From: Antarctobacter heliothermus
Lineage (GTDB): Bacteria; Pseudomonadota; Alphaproteobacteria; Rhodobacterales; Rhodobacteraceae
Reading direction: 5' to 3'
Assembly (NCBI RefSeq): GCF_900188425.1
Contig: NZ_FZON01000033.1
Coordinates: forward strand, 1-33,534
DNA: 33,534 nt
The notes beneath the pieces were generated by a model, which was not told the DNA's origin, searched no databases, and saw only the letters and a list, made by a program, of their open reading frames with translations. Positions 24,862 through 33,534 of the stretch are shown one piece after another (within the stretch, counting starts at the first letter, position 1; every line of letters starts with the position of its first letter). A program made the position numbers and the translations under genes.

Positions 24862-26352
24862 ATGACCAAGACACCTGAGGACCCGCTGTTGCTGATTGCG
24901 CCGGACCCGTTGGCCGTGCTGCCCTATGCCTTTGCGCGCGATCACGGGGTGGCATTGGATGGCGTGCGCGTGGTGGCGGGACCGGCGGCCACGCCTACCG
25001 GCCTGCGCGAGGCGCAGCGGCGCGCGGGGCTGGCGGCCCCTCTGGACATGCCCGACGCGGCGGCGTTCGAGGCGGTGCTGGCGCGGCTGTATCACAGCGC
25101 CAAGCGCGACGGCGAGGCGCAGGGCGTCACCTTTGATCTGGTCGATGACGGTACGCAGCGGCGCGGGCGCGATCTGTTGGAGGATGCCGAAGAGGCGCCG
25201 GTGATCCAGCTGGTCAACCAGTTGTTGCGCAAGGCGGTGCTGGACGGCGCATCGGATCTGCATATCGAACCGCATGAGGGCGGGCTGCGCGCGCGGATGC
25301 GGATTGACGGGTTCTTGCAGACGGTCATGGACCGCGCCGATGTGCCGGTAAAGCGGGTGGTGTCGCGGCTGAAGGTCATGGCGGGGCTGGACATCGCGGA
25401 AACGCGGCTGCCGCAGGACGGGCGCATCCCGCTGCGGTTGGGCGGGCGGATGATCGACACGCGGGTCAGTTCGTTGCCCGGCAACTACGGTGAGCGGATC
25501 GTGCTGCGGATTCTGGACCGCGCGGCGGGGCTGCGGCCGCTGGAGCAGTTAGGGCTGGATCAGGTGCAGATTGCCCTGCTGGAAAAGCTGGCCGCCACGC
25601 CAAACGGCATCATCCTGGCCACCGGGCCGACCGGGGCGGGCAAGACGACGACGCTGTATTCGCTGCTCAAGCTGGCGGACCGCGAGGAACGCAATATCGT
25701 GACGGTCGAAGACCCGATCGAATATGATCTGACCGGGATAAGCCAGACCCAGATCAACGCCGAGATCGGCATGACCTTTGCCGCCGGGCTGCGGGCGACG
25801 CTGCGGCAGGACCCGGATGTGATCCTGGTGGGCGAGATCCGCGATGGCGAGACCGCCAGCACCGCCGCGCAGGCCGCGCTGACCGGGCATTTGGTGTTTT
25901 CCTCGCTGCACGCCAACAGCTCTGTCGCGGCCGTGGTGCGGCTGCGCGATCTGGGGCTGGAGAATTTCCTGATCTCGGCGACCTTGCGGGGGGTTATTGC
26001 GCAGCGGCTGTTGCGGCGGCTGTGTCAGGACTGCCGTCAGCCGCATGCACCGACAGAATCCGAGGTCAGGCAGTTCGACATGACCAACATGCCGCTGCCC
26101 ACGGCGCTGTACGTGGCCAAGGGCTGTCCGGCCTGCAACGGGTCGGGGTATAACGGGCGGATCGGGATTTTTGAAATCCTGCCAGTTGATGAGGATCTGC
26201 GCGAGGCGATCAACTATGGCGCGGGTGAGGGCGCCTTGTGGAAAAGCACGCTGGAACCGCGTGACCGGCTGATCGGGCAGGCGCTGCGGGCGGTGGCCAC
26301 CGGGCAGACCAGCCTTGCCGAGGCGCTGCGCGTGGTCGGGGACGGCGGATGA
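24862..26352 (+). CDS. gspE: Type II secretion ATPase GspE
   Basis: GspE is the cytoplasmic hexameric ATPase driving pseudopilus assembly. I chose the ATG at 24862 (496 residues; AGGA 5 bases upstream); the frame is open to 24703 but that would overlap the divergent gene. Residues about 1-110 are the N-terminal GspL-binding domain. The N2E domain follows (ASDLHIEPHEGGLRARMRIDG). Walker A is GPTGAGKTT (255-263), Walker B VILVGEIRD (320-328), and the His box GHLVFSSLHANSS follows. The zinc motif has Cys388/391 (CQDC) and Cys422/425 (CPAC). All motifs are intact. It overlaps gspF in an ATGA junction. Confidence 0.96.
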   Translation: MTKTPEDPLLLIAPDPLAVLPYAFARDHGVALDGVRVVAGPAATPTGLREAQRRAGLAAPLDMPDAAAFEAVLARLYHSAKRDGEAQGVTFDLVDDGTQRRGRDLLEDAEEAPVIQLVNQLLRKAVLDGASDLHIEPHEGGLRARMRIDGFLQTVMDRADVPVKRVVSRLKVMAGLDIAETRLPQDGRIPLRLGGRMIDTRVSSLPGNYGERIVLRILDRAAGLRPLEQLGLDQVQIALLEKLAATPNGIILATGPTGAGKTTTLYSLLKLADREERNIVTVEDPIEYDLTGISQTQINAEIGMTFAAGLRATLRQDPDVILVGEIRDGETASTAAQAALTGHLVFSSLHANSSVAAVVRLRDLGLENFLISATLRGVIAQRLLRRLCQDCRQPHAPTESEVRQFDMTNMPLPTALYVAKGCPACNGSGYNGRIGIFEILPVDEDLREAINYGAGEGALWKSTLEPRDRLIGQALRAVATGQTSLAEALRVVGDGG

Positions 26353-27575
26353 GGGCCTTTGCCTATGTCGCCTATACCGCCGAGGGCGCGCGCAAGGCGG
26401 GCACGGTTGTTGCCGAGACAGAGCTCGATGCCTCAATGCAGCTGAAGGCGCAGGGCCTGTATGTGTCCGAGATCTCGGCCCGGTCGCGCGGGCGGACCGT
26501 GCGGGGGCGGGGAATTGGCTTTGGTTTTGGCTCGGCGCGGCTGTCGCGCGATTTGCAGGCAGTCTTTACCCGGCAGATGGCGGTGCTGCTGAGCGCGGAA
26601 ATGGCGGTGGACGACGCGCTGGGCACGCTGAAAAGCGCCGGCAGCACGGCGGCGCTGGATCAGGTGGTGGCCCGCGCGCAGGCCGCCCTGCTGGAGGGAG
26701 AGCCGCTGTCCGTTGCGCTGGACTCCAGCGGAGCAGGCTTTCCCCGGTACTATCTGGCCGCCGTGCAGGCGGGGGAGCGGGCGGGAGAACTGTCCAGCGT
26801 GTTCAACAGTCTGGCAGAGCATCTTGAGACGGCGCGCAGCGACCGGGCGCAGTTGGGATCGGCGCTGGTCTACCCGGCGTTTGTGGCGGTTGTGTCGGTT
26901 CTGGTGGCGGGGGTGCTGTTTGTCACCGTCGCGCCAGAGATCGTGGCGCTGTTCGAGACATCCGGCCGCCCCTTGCCGGATCTGACGCGGCGCATGATGG
27001 CGCTGTCGCGCTGGATCGAGGGGCATTTGGCGCTGCTGGGCGCGATCGCACTGGCGTTGATCGCGTTCGGTGTGATCAGCGGGCGGGTCCAGTCGCTGCG
27101 CGATGCGCGCGACAGGGCGTTTCTGCGGCTGCCGGTGGTGGGCACGCTGATGCGGCAGGGCGCGGCGGTGCAATATCTGCGCACGCTGGCGCTGGTGCTG
27201 GACGCGCGCCACACCGTGCCCATCGCCGTGGAGAGCGCGGGGTCGGTTCTGACGATCACCCGGTTCCGGGCCGAATCCGACAAGGTGGCAGAGGCGATCC
27301 GCGCGGGCGAAACCCTGTCCAGCGCGCTGACGGCGCTGAGCGTCGTGCCCCCGGTGGCGCGACAGTTGATCGGCGCCGGAGAGATGTCGGCTCGGCTGGC
27401 ACGGATGACGGGCCGCGCGGCGGCGCTGGTGGAAAACGGCCTGTCCACCCAGCGCAAGCGCATTGCCGCGTTGATGGAACCGGCGCTGATGATGCTGGTG
27501 GGGGCCATGGTGCTGGTGATCGTGCTGTCCGTATTGCTGCCGATCTTTGATCTGCAAACGCTGGTCGCGCCCTGA
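26349..27575 (+). CDS. gspF: Type II secretion inner-membrane platform protein GspF
   Basis: The 408-residue protein has the N-terminal FAYVAYTAEGARKAGTVVAE start of GspF and two T2SSF domains (about 68-190 and 275-395), the first with FTRQMAVLLSAEMAVDDAL, the second with YLRTLALVLDARHTVPIAVE. Membrane helices lie near 175-195, 225-245 and 380-400. The AVQAGERAGELSSVF motif and the closing MEPALMMLVGAMVLVIVLSVLLPIFDL are typical. It forms the platform that GspE turns. It overlaps gspE by 4 bp and is the last T2SS gene; the giant repeat gene starts 262 bp downstream. Confidence 0.96.
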   Translation: MRAFAYVAYTAEGARKAGTVVAETELDASMQLKAQGLYVSEISARSRGRTVRGRGIGFGFGSARLSRDLQAVFTRQMAVLLSAEMAVDDALGTLKSAGSTAALDQVVARAQAALLEGEPLSVALDSSGAGFPRYYLAAVQAGERAGELSSVFNSLAEHLETARSDRAQLGSALVYPAFVAVVSVLVAGVLFVTVAPEIVALFETSGRPLPDLTRRMMALSRWIEGHLALLGAIALALIAFGVISGRVQSLRDARDRAFLRLPVVGTLMRQGAAVQYLRTLALVLDARHTVPIAVESAGSVLTITRFRAESDKVAEAIRAGETLSSALTALSVVPPVARQLIGAGEMSARLARMTGRAAALVENGLSTQRKRIAALMEPALMMLVGAMVLVIVLSVLLPIFDLQTLVAP

Positions 27576-27600
27576 GGGGAAGACGGGGCCGGGTCTCCCC
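27576..27600 (+). terminator. Weak terminator-like hairpin after gspF
   Basis: GGGGAAGAC (27576-27584) can pair with GTCTCCCC (27593-27600), with one bulged A. No T-tract follows, only TTGATCC. It may end gspE-F transcription, but the support is weak. The rest of the 262-bp gap holds a CCTGTG...CACAGG inverted repeat at 27708-27728 and nothing else I recognise. Confidence 0.3.
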
Positions 27601-27837
27601 TTGATCCGCTAAAGGTCTTACAACGGCGGAGGTTGGTGGCCGGGAGGCATGGGTGTCGCCGGAATGCCGCACTTCATTTCCCGCGTCGGTAGAATTCGAG
27701 GTGTTTCCCTGTGCGGACTTCCCACAGGTCAACCGCTCGGTTACGCAATTGTGAAATATGCAGCACAGCCGCCGCTTTTGCGTCTCTTTCAGGGGGCGCA
27801 GGGCGATGCAAGGCGTTGCGCTCCAGGAGGAATTTGA

Positions 27838-30800
27838 ATGTCGGTCGTTCAGCTTTTCAATCGTTTCGTGGCGGTCTGGTTCCTTGCACTTTTGACATCG
27901 GCGGCGGCGATGGCGCAGCCGGTCTTCAACAGTTCGGTGTCCCCCACGACGATCGGGGCGGGCAACGTCGCGACCCTGACCTACACGATTGACAACGGTG
28001 GTAGCGGCAGTTCTGCGGTTGATGCGGCTTTTGGCACGACATTGCCTGCGGGCATGACATTTCGGGGCGATCCGGACGTCGATGCCAGCTGCGTCGGCGC
28101 GGTTGTGTCCGCGACATCGGGTGGCACGACGCTGAGTTTTGCCGATGCCGATATCGCTGCGGGCGGGGTTTGTCAGATCGTGCTGAACGTGATGGCATCG
28201 TCGACCGGCACGATCACCTCGGGCGACCTGACATCCTCGCTGGGCAATTCAGGACCTGCCAGCACCACGCTGACGGTGGACGCCAATGCCGTGACGTTCG
28301 ACAAATCCTTTTCGCCTTCCACCGTTTCGCTGGGTGGCAAGTCGACCCTGACCTTTACGATCACCAATCCCTCCGCCAGCACCAGAATCGGAAATCTGGA
28401 TTTCACTGACAATCTGCCCGCAGGACTTGAGGTTGCCAGCCCGGCCAATGCCACGACGAACTGCGTCAGTGCGGGCATTAATGATACGACCGTAACGGCG
28501 ACCCCGGGCAGCAGCACCATTTCCCTCGACGCCAATGGATTCGCCGGTGCCGCCGGATTCGAGGTTCTGCCGATCAGTTCGTCCTGCACGGTCACGGTTG
28601 ACGTCAAGGCCACCGCTGGCGGCGATCTGGTCAACAGCACCAGCCTGCAGGCCGATTTCGTCACTGTCGGCTCTGCTCAGGACACGCTGTCTGTCACTGT
28701 GGCGGCACTGAACCTCACCAAGGACTACCTGATCAACCCGGCGAATGCCGGCGGCACCACCGAGCTGGAATTCACGATTGCCAATTTCAACCGGTTCGAG
28801 GGTGCCACTGATGTCTCCTTTACTGACGATCTGAGCGTCGGTTTGGCCGGTCTGACCTATGACAGCCTGCTGTCCAACACCTGTGGCGGCACTGTATCGG
28901 GGACCGGAACGTCGTTGATTTCATTCGCAAACGGGACGGTATCCGGAGGAGATACATGTGCGATTCGCGTTTTGGTCTCCGTCCCGGGTGGCGCGGTTGG
29001 CGGCAGCTATCCCAACACGACATCGATGGTGGCGGGTACTGTGGGCGGCGTGGCGGTCACCGGCAATGCGGCCTCTGATAGCCTGATCGTTCCCGCAGGT
29101 GGCAGTGCGCCGACGCTGACCTTCGAGATCCTCGAAGACGGCACATTTGCCGCCGATCCGGTGATTTCGGCAGGCGATGACATCGTGCTGCGCTACACGA
29201 TCACCAACACCTCGACGACCGATGCGGCGTCGGATATCGCGGTGCTTCTGGACCCGATTCCGCCCCTGTCCTTTCCGCTGACAGCGACCCTGCCCGCGAC
29301 CCCCTGTGGCGCGGGATCGAGCGTTGCCGTGGTGTCCACCGGTTTCGAAGATCAGGGCATCGAACTGACAGGCGGATCGCTGGCGGTGGGTGCCAGCTGT
29401 ACCTTTGACGTCACCTTGACCACGCCGGGCGACCTCGGGGGGGGCACCTACACACTGGTCACGGACGCGGTGACGGCCACCCTTGCTGGCAGCACCGTCA
29501 CGGGCAACAGCGGCAGCGACAGCTTTGTCGTAGGGGCGGGCGCGGATGTTTCGTTCGGCAAGACCTTTTCGGGCGGCGTAGAGCCGGGCGGCACCGCCAC
29601 CCTGACATTCAATATCGCCACTGGCGCGGAATCCGCCGCTGTTTCGGCGCTGTCGTTCACCGATGATCTGAGCGCCATGCTCACCGGCGTCACCGCGACC
29701 GGCCTGCCGATCTCGGCCTGTGGCGGCACGCTTACGGGCTCTGCCGGGGACACGTTGCTGACCTTCACCGGCGGGTCGCTGGCGGGCTCGGGGGATTCCT
29801 GCGCGATCCCGGTCACGTTGAACGTTCCGGCGTCGGCGGCAATTGGCGACTATCCCAACACCACAAGCGTGCTGTCCGGCGCGGCAAGTGGTCAGTCGTT
29901 CGACTTTGGCGTAGCGACCGACGATCTGTCTGTCGTCGGCCTGAACTTCACCAAGGAATTCCTCACCAACCCGGTGATCGCCGGTGAGACCACGACGCTG
30001 CGCTTTTCGATCGAGAACCTGCACCCGACGGACGACGCAACGATTACCTTCTTCACCGACAACCTTCAGACCAATCTGTCCGGCCTCGCGGGCACTGGTC
30101 CGGCGAGCCTGGACACGTGCGGCGGGTCGCTGTCCGGAACGACATTCCTGATTTACACAGGCGGCAGTGTCCTGTCCGGTCAGACCTGTACGATCGAGGT
30201 AGAGGTGCAGGTGCCGGCTGCTGCGGCAGACGGGTCTTATGGCAACATCACCAGCAGCCTCTCTACCAGTTTTGGCACAACCGATCCGGCGGTAGACACG
30301 CTGATCGTGCAAAGCAACCTGATTTCGCTGTCAAAAGACTTCACCGATGATCCGGTTGCTCCCGGTGATGCGGTGACGCTGCAGTTTACCCTGACCAACG
30401 AAGACCCGAGCCGTGCCGCCAGCGACATCGCCTTTACCGACGATCTGGACGCCATGTTGTCGGGCACGACATTTGACAGCGTGTTGTCCAATACCTGCGG
30501 TGGCACGATCACCGGCACGGCAACCGACACCATCGACGTGTCCGGCGTGGCGCTTGCGGGCGGGGCGTCCTGTACGCTCACCACGTCGCTGACCGTTCCC
30601 GGCGCGGCCGGGCTGGGGCCGGTCGACAACACCACCTCTGACGTGACCGCCACCATTGACGGTCTGGCGGTGGCGGGCGATGCGGCCAGCGATACGCTCA
30701 GCGTTGCGGGGGCCGTCGATCTGACGTTCAGCAAGTCCTTTGCCGACGCCGGTGTGCCGGCGGGCGGCAGCACCGTTCTCAGCCTGACCGTTGTCAACGC

Positions 30801-33534
30801 GGGCAGCGGTTCGGTGTCCGGCATCAGCTTTACCGACGATCTGGATGCGATGCTGAGCGGCACCGTGGCCTCTGGCCACGCCGCCAGCGCGGGCTGCGGC
30901 GGCGGTGGCACGTTCAGCGGCTCCGGTTTTCTGACGGCTTCGGGCTATAGCGTGGGGGTCGGCCAGACCTGTACGCTGACCGCCACGGTCACCGTCCCCG
31001 GTGGCGCCGCTCTGGGCAGCTATACCAATACCACCAGCCAGCTGTTCATCAGCGGTGTGCCAACCGAGGCGGCGGTGTCGGATTCGCTTGTTGTGGTCCC
31101 GGCACCGACCTTCGACAAGAGCTTTGCCGATGCGGCGATTGCTCTGGGCTTTTCCACCACGATGACCCTGACGGTGGACAACAGCGCCTCGATTATCGCG
31201 GCCAATTCTCTGGACGTGACCGACAACCTGCCGGCAGGGATGGTTGTCGCCGCCACGCCCAATGCCTCTGCCACCTGTACCGGGGGCACCCTGACGGCCA
31301 CGGCGGGCAGCGGCACCGTCTCTTATACGGGCGGCACTGTTGCCGCCGCCGCCACCTGTACTGTCAGCGTCGATGTGACCGCTGCCGCAGCAGGCACTCT
31401 GGTCAACACAACCGGCGACCTGACCTCGTCCCTGGGCAACTCTGGCAATGCCAGCGATTCCCTGACCGTTGTGCCGCAGCCGGGCTTTGCCAAGGCGTTC
31501 TCACCGGCGGGCATCAACCTTGGCCAGTCCTCGACACTGACATTCACCATCGACAACTCTGGTTCGGTTCTTGCCGCATCTGCGCTTGATTTCACCGATA
31601 CGCTGCCCGCCAATCTGGCCGTTGCGGCAACGCCCAACGCGTCGACCACCTGTACCGGCGGCACGCTGACCGCAACGGGCGGGACAGGGACCGTCAGCTA
31701 CACCGGCGGCGGCCTTGCCGCAGCGTCCAGCTGTACCATCAGCGTGGATGTCACGCCGACGGCCACGGGGGCGCTGAACAATCTGTCCGGCGACCTGACC
31801 TCGTCTCTGGGCAATTCGGGCACGGCGTCGGCCACGCTGACCGTGATCTCGCCGGAAATCGACATCTCCGGCTCTATCGGGGGGGCGGTTGCCGATGGCG
31901 GCACGCTGGACCAGGGGACACCGGATGCGGGGGCGCAGCAGACGCTGACGCTGACCATTTCGAACACTGGTTCGGACGTCCTGACCCTTGCCGCAGCGCC
32001 GGTGATCTCTGGGGCCTCCAACGTGGTGGTGGACAGCGTGACCGGACCGCTTGTGACCTCTGTCGCAATCGGCGGCAGCACGACGGTCACCATTCTGTAT
32101 ACACCGGCGGCCGGGATTCTGACCGATCCCACCATCAGCCTGCCGTTCAGCTTTGACGTCTCGTTGGGCAACAACGACGTCGATGAAGCCCCCTATGACT
32201 TTACCGTCAGCGGCACGGCGCAGGACGTTACCGTCCCCTCTGGCTATACGGTGGCCTTTGACCAGGATCCGGTGAACGCGGCCAATGAGGCGGCGGTCAG
32301 CTTTACCTTTGCCGGGGCCGAAGTGGGCACGGGCTATGCCTATAGCATCGCCTCGGACGGCGGCGGTGCGCCTGTGACCGGCAGCGGCACGATTGCCACG
32401 GCGACCGATGTGGTTAGCGGTCTGGATGTCTCTGGTCTGGGTGACGGCACGCTGACGCTGACGGTTGCGTTGACGGATGCGGCAGGCAACACCGGCGTGG
32501 ATGCGACGGACACCACGACCAAGGACGCCACGGTGCCTGCGGGCTATACGGTGGCCTTTGACCAGGATCCGGTGAACGCGGCCAATGAAACTGCGGTCAG
32601 CTTTACCTTTGCCGGTGCCGAGGTTGGTACGGGCTATGCCTATAGCATCGCCTCAGACGGCGGCGGTGCGCCTGTCACCGGCAGCGGCACGATTGCCACG
32701 GCGGCGGATCAGATCACGGGGATCGATGTCTCTGGTCTGGGTGACGGCACGCTGACGCTGACGGTTGCGCTGACGGATGCGGCGGGCAACACCGGCGCGG
32801 ATGCGACGGACACCACGACCAAGGACGCCACGGTGCCAGCGGGCTATACGGTGGCCTTTGACCAAGACCCAGTGAACGCGGCCAATGAAACTGCGGTCAG
32901 CTTTACCTTTGCCGGGGCCGAGGTTGGTACGGGCTATGCCTATAGCATCGCCTCGGACGGCGGCGGTGCGCCTGTGACCGGCAGCGGCACGATTGCCACG
33001 GCGACCGATGTGGTGAGTGGGCTGGACCTGTCGGGCCTGGGTGACGGCACGCTGACGCTGACGGTTGCGTTGACGGATGCGGCGGGCAACACCGGCGCGG
33101 ATGCGACGGACACCACGACCAAGGACGCCACGGTGCCAGCGGGCTATTCGGTGGCCTTTGACCAGGATCCGGTGAACGCGGCCAATGAAACTGCGGTCAG
33201 CTTTACCTTTGCCGGGGCCGAAGTGGGCACGGGCTATGCCTATAGCATCGCCTCTGATGGTGGCGGTGCGCCTGTGACCGGCAGCGGCACCATTGCCACG
33301 GCGGCGGATCAGATCACGGGGATCGATGTCTCTGGTCTGGGTGACGGCACGCTGACGCTGACGGTTGCGTTGACGGATGCGGCGGGCAACACCGGCGTGG
33401 ATGCGACGGACACCACGACCAAGGACGCCACGGTGCCTGCTGGCTATACGGTGGCCTTTGACCAGGATCCGGTGAACGCGGCCAATGAGGCGGCGGTCAG
33501 CTTTACCTTTGCCGGGGCCGAAGTGGGCACGGGC
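27838..33534 (+). CDS. Giant Sec-exported repeat protein, probable surface adhesin (runs off the window)
   Basis: The frame stays open for 1899 codons from the ATG to the window end. AGGAGG lies 8 bases upstream. A signal peptide (MSVVQLFNRFVAVWFLALLT) cuts near AMAQ (26). About ten DUF11/DUF7933-like beta repeats of about 130 residues fill residues 28-1340; each begins F.KSF....GG..TLTFTI.N, then FTD.L, and each holds two cysteines (TCGGT and ..TCTI type). A choice-of-anchor-like domain with LTLTISNTGSDVLTL follows (about 1341-1465). Then exact 100-residue Ig-like repeats start at 1466. No anchor or C-terminal domain is visible. Position beside gspF and disulfide-type folding suggest a T2SS substrate (inference). 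Confidence 0.85.
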   Translation, partial: MSVVQLFNRFVAVWFLALLTSAAAMAQPVFNSSVSPTTIGAGNVATLTYTIDNGGSGSSAVDAAFGTTLPAGMTFRGDPDVDASCVGAVVSATSGGTTLSFADADIAAGGVCQIVLNVMASSTGTITSGDLTSSLGNSGPASTTLTVDANAVTFDKSFSPSTVSLGGKSTLTFTITNPSASTRIGNLDFTDNLPAGLEVASPANATTNCVSAGINDTTVTATPGSSTISLDANGFAGAAGFEVLPISSSCTVTVDVKATAGGDLVNSTSLQADFVTVGSAQDTLSVTVAALNLTKDYLINPANAGGTTELEFTIANFNRFEGATDVSFTDDLSVGLAGLTYDSLLSNTCGGTVSGTGTSLISFANGTVSGGDTCAIRVLVSVPGGAVGGSYPNTTSMVAGTVGGVAVTGNAASDSLIVPAGGSAPTLTFEILEDGTFAADPVISAGDDIVLRYTITNTSTTDAASDIAVLLDPIPPLSFPLTATLPATPCGAGSSVAVVSTGFEDQGIELTGGSLAVGASCTFDVTLTTPGDLGGGTYTLVTDAVTATLAGSTVTGNSGSDSFVVGAGADVSFGKTFSGGVEPGGTATLTFNIATGAESAAVSALSFTDDLSAMLTGVTATGLPISACGGTLTGSAGDTLLTFTGGSLAGSGDSCAIPVTLNVPASAAIGDYPNTTSVLSGAASGQSFDFGVATDDLSVVGLNFTKEFLTNPVIAGETTTLRFSIENLHPTDDATITFFTDNLQTNLSGLAGTGPASLDTCGGSLSGTTFLIYTGGSVLSGQTCTIEVEVQVPAAAADGSYGNITSSLSTSFGTTDPAVDTLIVQSNLISLSKDFTDDPVAPGDAVTLQFTLTNEDPSRAASDIAFTDDLDAMLSGTTFDSVLSNTCGGTITGTATDTIDVSGVALAGGASCTLTTSLTVPGAAGLGPVDNTTSDVTATIDGLAVAGDAASDTLSVAGAVDLTFSKSFADAGVPAGGSTVLSLTVVNAGSGSVSGISFTDDLDAMLSGTVASGHAASAGCGGGGTFSGSGFLTASGYSVGVGQTCTLTATVTVPGGAALGSYTNTTSQLFISGVPTEAAVSDSLVVVPAPTFDKSFADAAIALGFSTTMTLTVDNSASIIAANSLDVTDNLPAGMVVAATPNASATCTGGTLTATAGSGTVSYTGGTVAAAATCTVSVDVTAAAAGTLVNTTGDLTSSLGNSGNASDSLTVVPQPGFAKAFSPAGINLGQSSTLTFTIDNSGSVLAASALDFTDTLPANLAVAATPNASTTCTGGTLTATGGTGTVSYTGGGLAAASSCTISVDVTPTATGALNNLSGDLTSSLGNSGTASATLTVISPEIDISGSIGGAVADGGTLDQGTPDAGAQQTLTLTISNTGSDVLTLAAAPVISGASNVVVDSVTGPLVTSVAIGGSTTVTILYTPAAGILTDPTISLPFSFDVSLGNNDVDEAPYDFTVSGTAQDVTVPSGYTVAFDQDPVNAANEAAVSFTFAGAEVGTGYAYSIASDGGGAPVTGSGTIATATDVVSGLDVSGLGDGTLTLTVALTDAAGNTGVDATDTTTKDATVPAGYTVAFDQDPVNAANETAVSFTFAGAEVGTGYAYSIASDGGGAPVTGSGTIATAADQITGIDVSGLGDGTLTLTVALTDAAGNTGADATDTTTKDATVPAGYTVAFDQDPVNAANETAVSFTFAGAEVGTGYAYSIASDGGGAPVTGSGTIATATDVVSGLDLSGLGDGTLTLTVALTDAAGNTGADATDTTTKDATVPAGYSVAFDQDPVNAANETAVSFTFAGAEVGTGYAYSIASDGGGAPVTGSGTIATAADQITGIDVSGLGDGTLTLTVALTDAAGNTGVDATDTTTKDATVPAGYTVAFDQDPVNAANEAAVSFTFAGAEVGTG
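27919..31857 (+). repeat. Ten degenerate DUF11/DUF7933-like coding repeats
   Basis: Repeats start near 27919, 28291, 28711, 29116, 29551, 29941, 30322, 30721, 31105 and 31480, by the F-x-K-S/T/D-F or equivalent strand and the following T-LTF-T-I-N motif. Lengths vary from about 370 to 440 bp. Each holds a pair of cysteines. They are clearly diverged, unlike the later 300-bp array. Confidence 0.75.
32233..33534 (+). repeat. 300-bp in-frame tandem repeat array, four copies plus a partial fifth
   Basis: Copies start at 32233, 32533, 32833, 33133 and 33433, exactly 300 bp (100 codons) apart, and are nearly identical. The unit opens GYTVAFDQDPVNAANE and contains GLGDGTLTLTVALTDAAGNT, a bacterial Ig-like pattern. 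Copies 2 and 4 share the ADQITGID block; copies 1 and 3 share TDVVSGLD. The array continues past the window end. Confidence 0.95.

Noticed and set aside
28173-33131. Many minus-strand open frames, up to 463 residues, opposite the giant repeat gene
   Set aside because: They mirror the Thr/Gly/Asp-rich repeats and recur with the repeat period. The plus strand is one uninterrupted frame with a ribosome site and a signal peptide.
32233-33534. Possible CRISPR or satellite reading of the 300-bp array
   Set aside because: The unit is 300 bp, in frame and translated to an Ig-like domain; there are no short repeats with unique spacers.

Overview
The window looks like chromosomal DNA of a marine Rhodobacteraceae (roseobacter-type alphaproteobacterium). 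It is GC-rich, with strong third-position GC that opens long false frames opposite real genes. Its protein families are typical of that group: Hint-domain proteins with a conserved tail, a HlyC-like acyltransferase, Sel1 proteins and an IS903-type IS5 element. The organism assignment is inferred from gene families, not from a marker gene.

The backbone is a type II secretion system (T2SS) split into three blocks. Block 1 (about 8.66-13.97 kb) holds the prepilin peptidase gspO, divergent from gspG-H-I-J-K-L-M, whose genes overlap end to end. Block 2 (19.4-21.96 kb) holds gspC-gspD. Block 3 (24.86-27.58 kb) holds gspE-gspF. Between the blocks lie a 628-aa repeat protein (14.0-15.9 kb), an ABC-2 exporter pair (16.0-17.7 kb), a DMT permease, a TPR-like lipoprotein divergent from gspC, two Hint-domain proteins and a HlyC-like protein. 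No gspN is seen, and the GspC is short and ends after the HR domain with no PDZ domain.

Left of the T2SS lie the edge of an IS903-type insertion sequence (1-334), a VOC protein, a 1015-aa fusion of a membrane permease with FG-GAP/ASPIC repeats, a two-gene operon for a tail-fibre-like secreted protein and a small partner, and two periplasmic Sel1 proteins downstream of gspO. To the right, immediately after gspF, starts a giant Sec-exported surface protein (27838 to beyond the window end). It has ten DUF11-like repeats, each with two cysteines, then a linker domain, then an exact 300-bp tandem array that runs off the edge. It is a good candidate client of the T2SS, by position and because it probably folds with disulfides in the periplasm.

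The best leads are: the 628-aa protein with an exact 49-residue period and an internal 289-residue duplication; the HlyC-like protein whose presumed catalytic His and Asp are replaced by Tyr and Glu; the paired Hint genes with a 68-bp identical tract and a perfect CtrA-type box upstream of one; and the repeat giant beside gspF. All functional links between these and the T2SS are inference from position.
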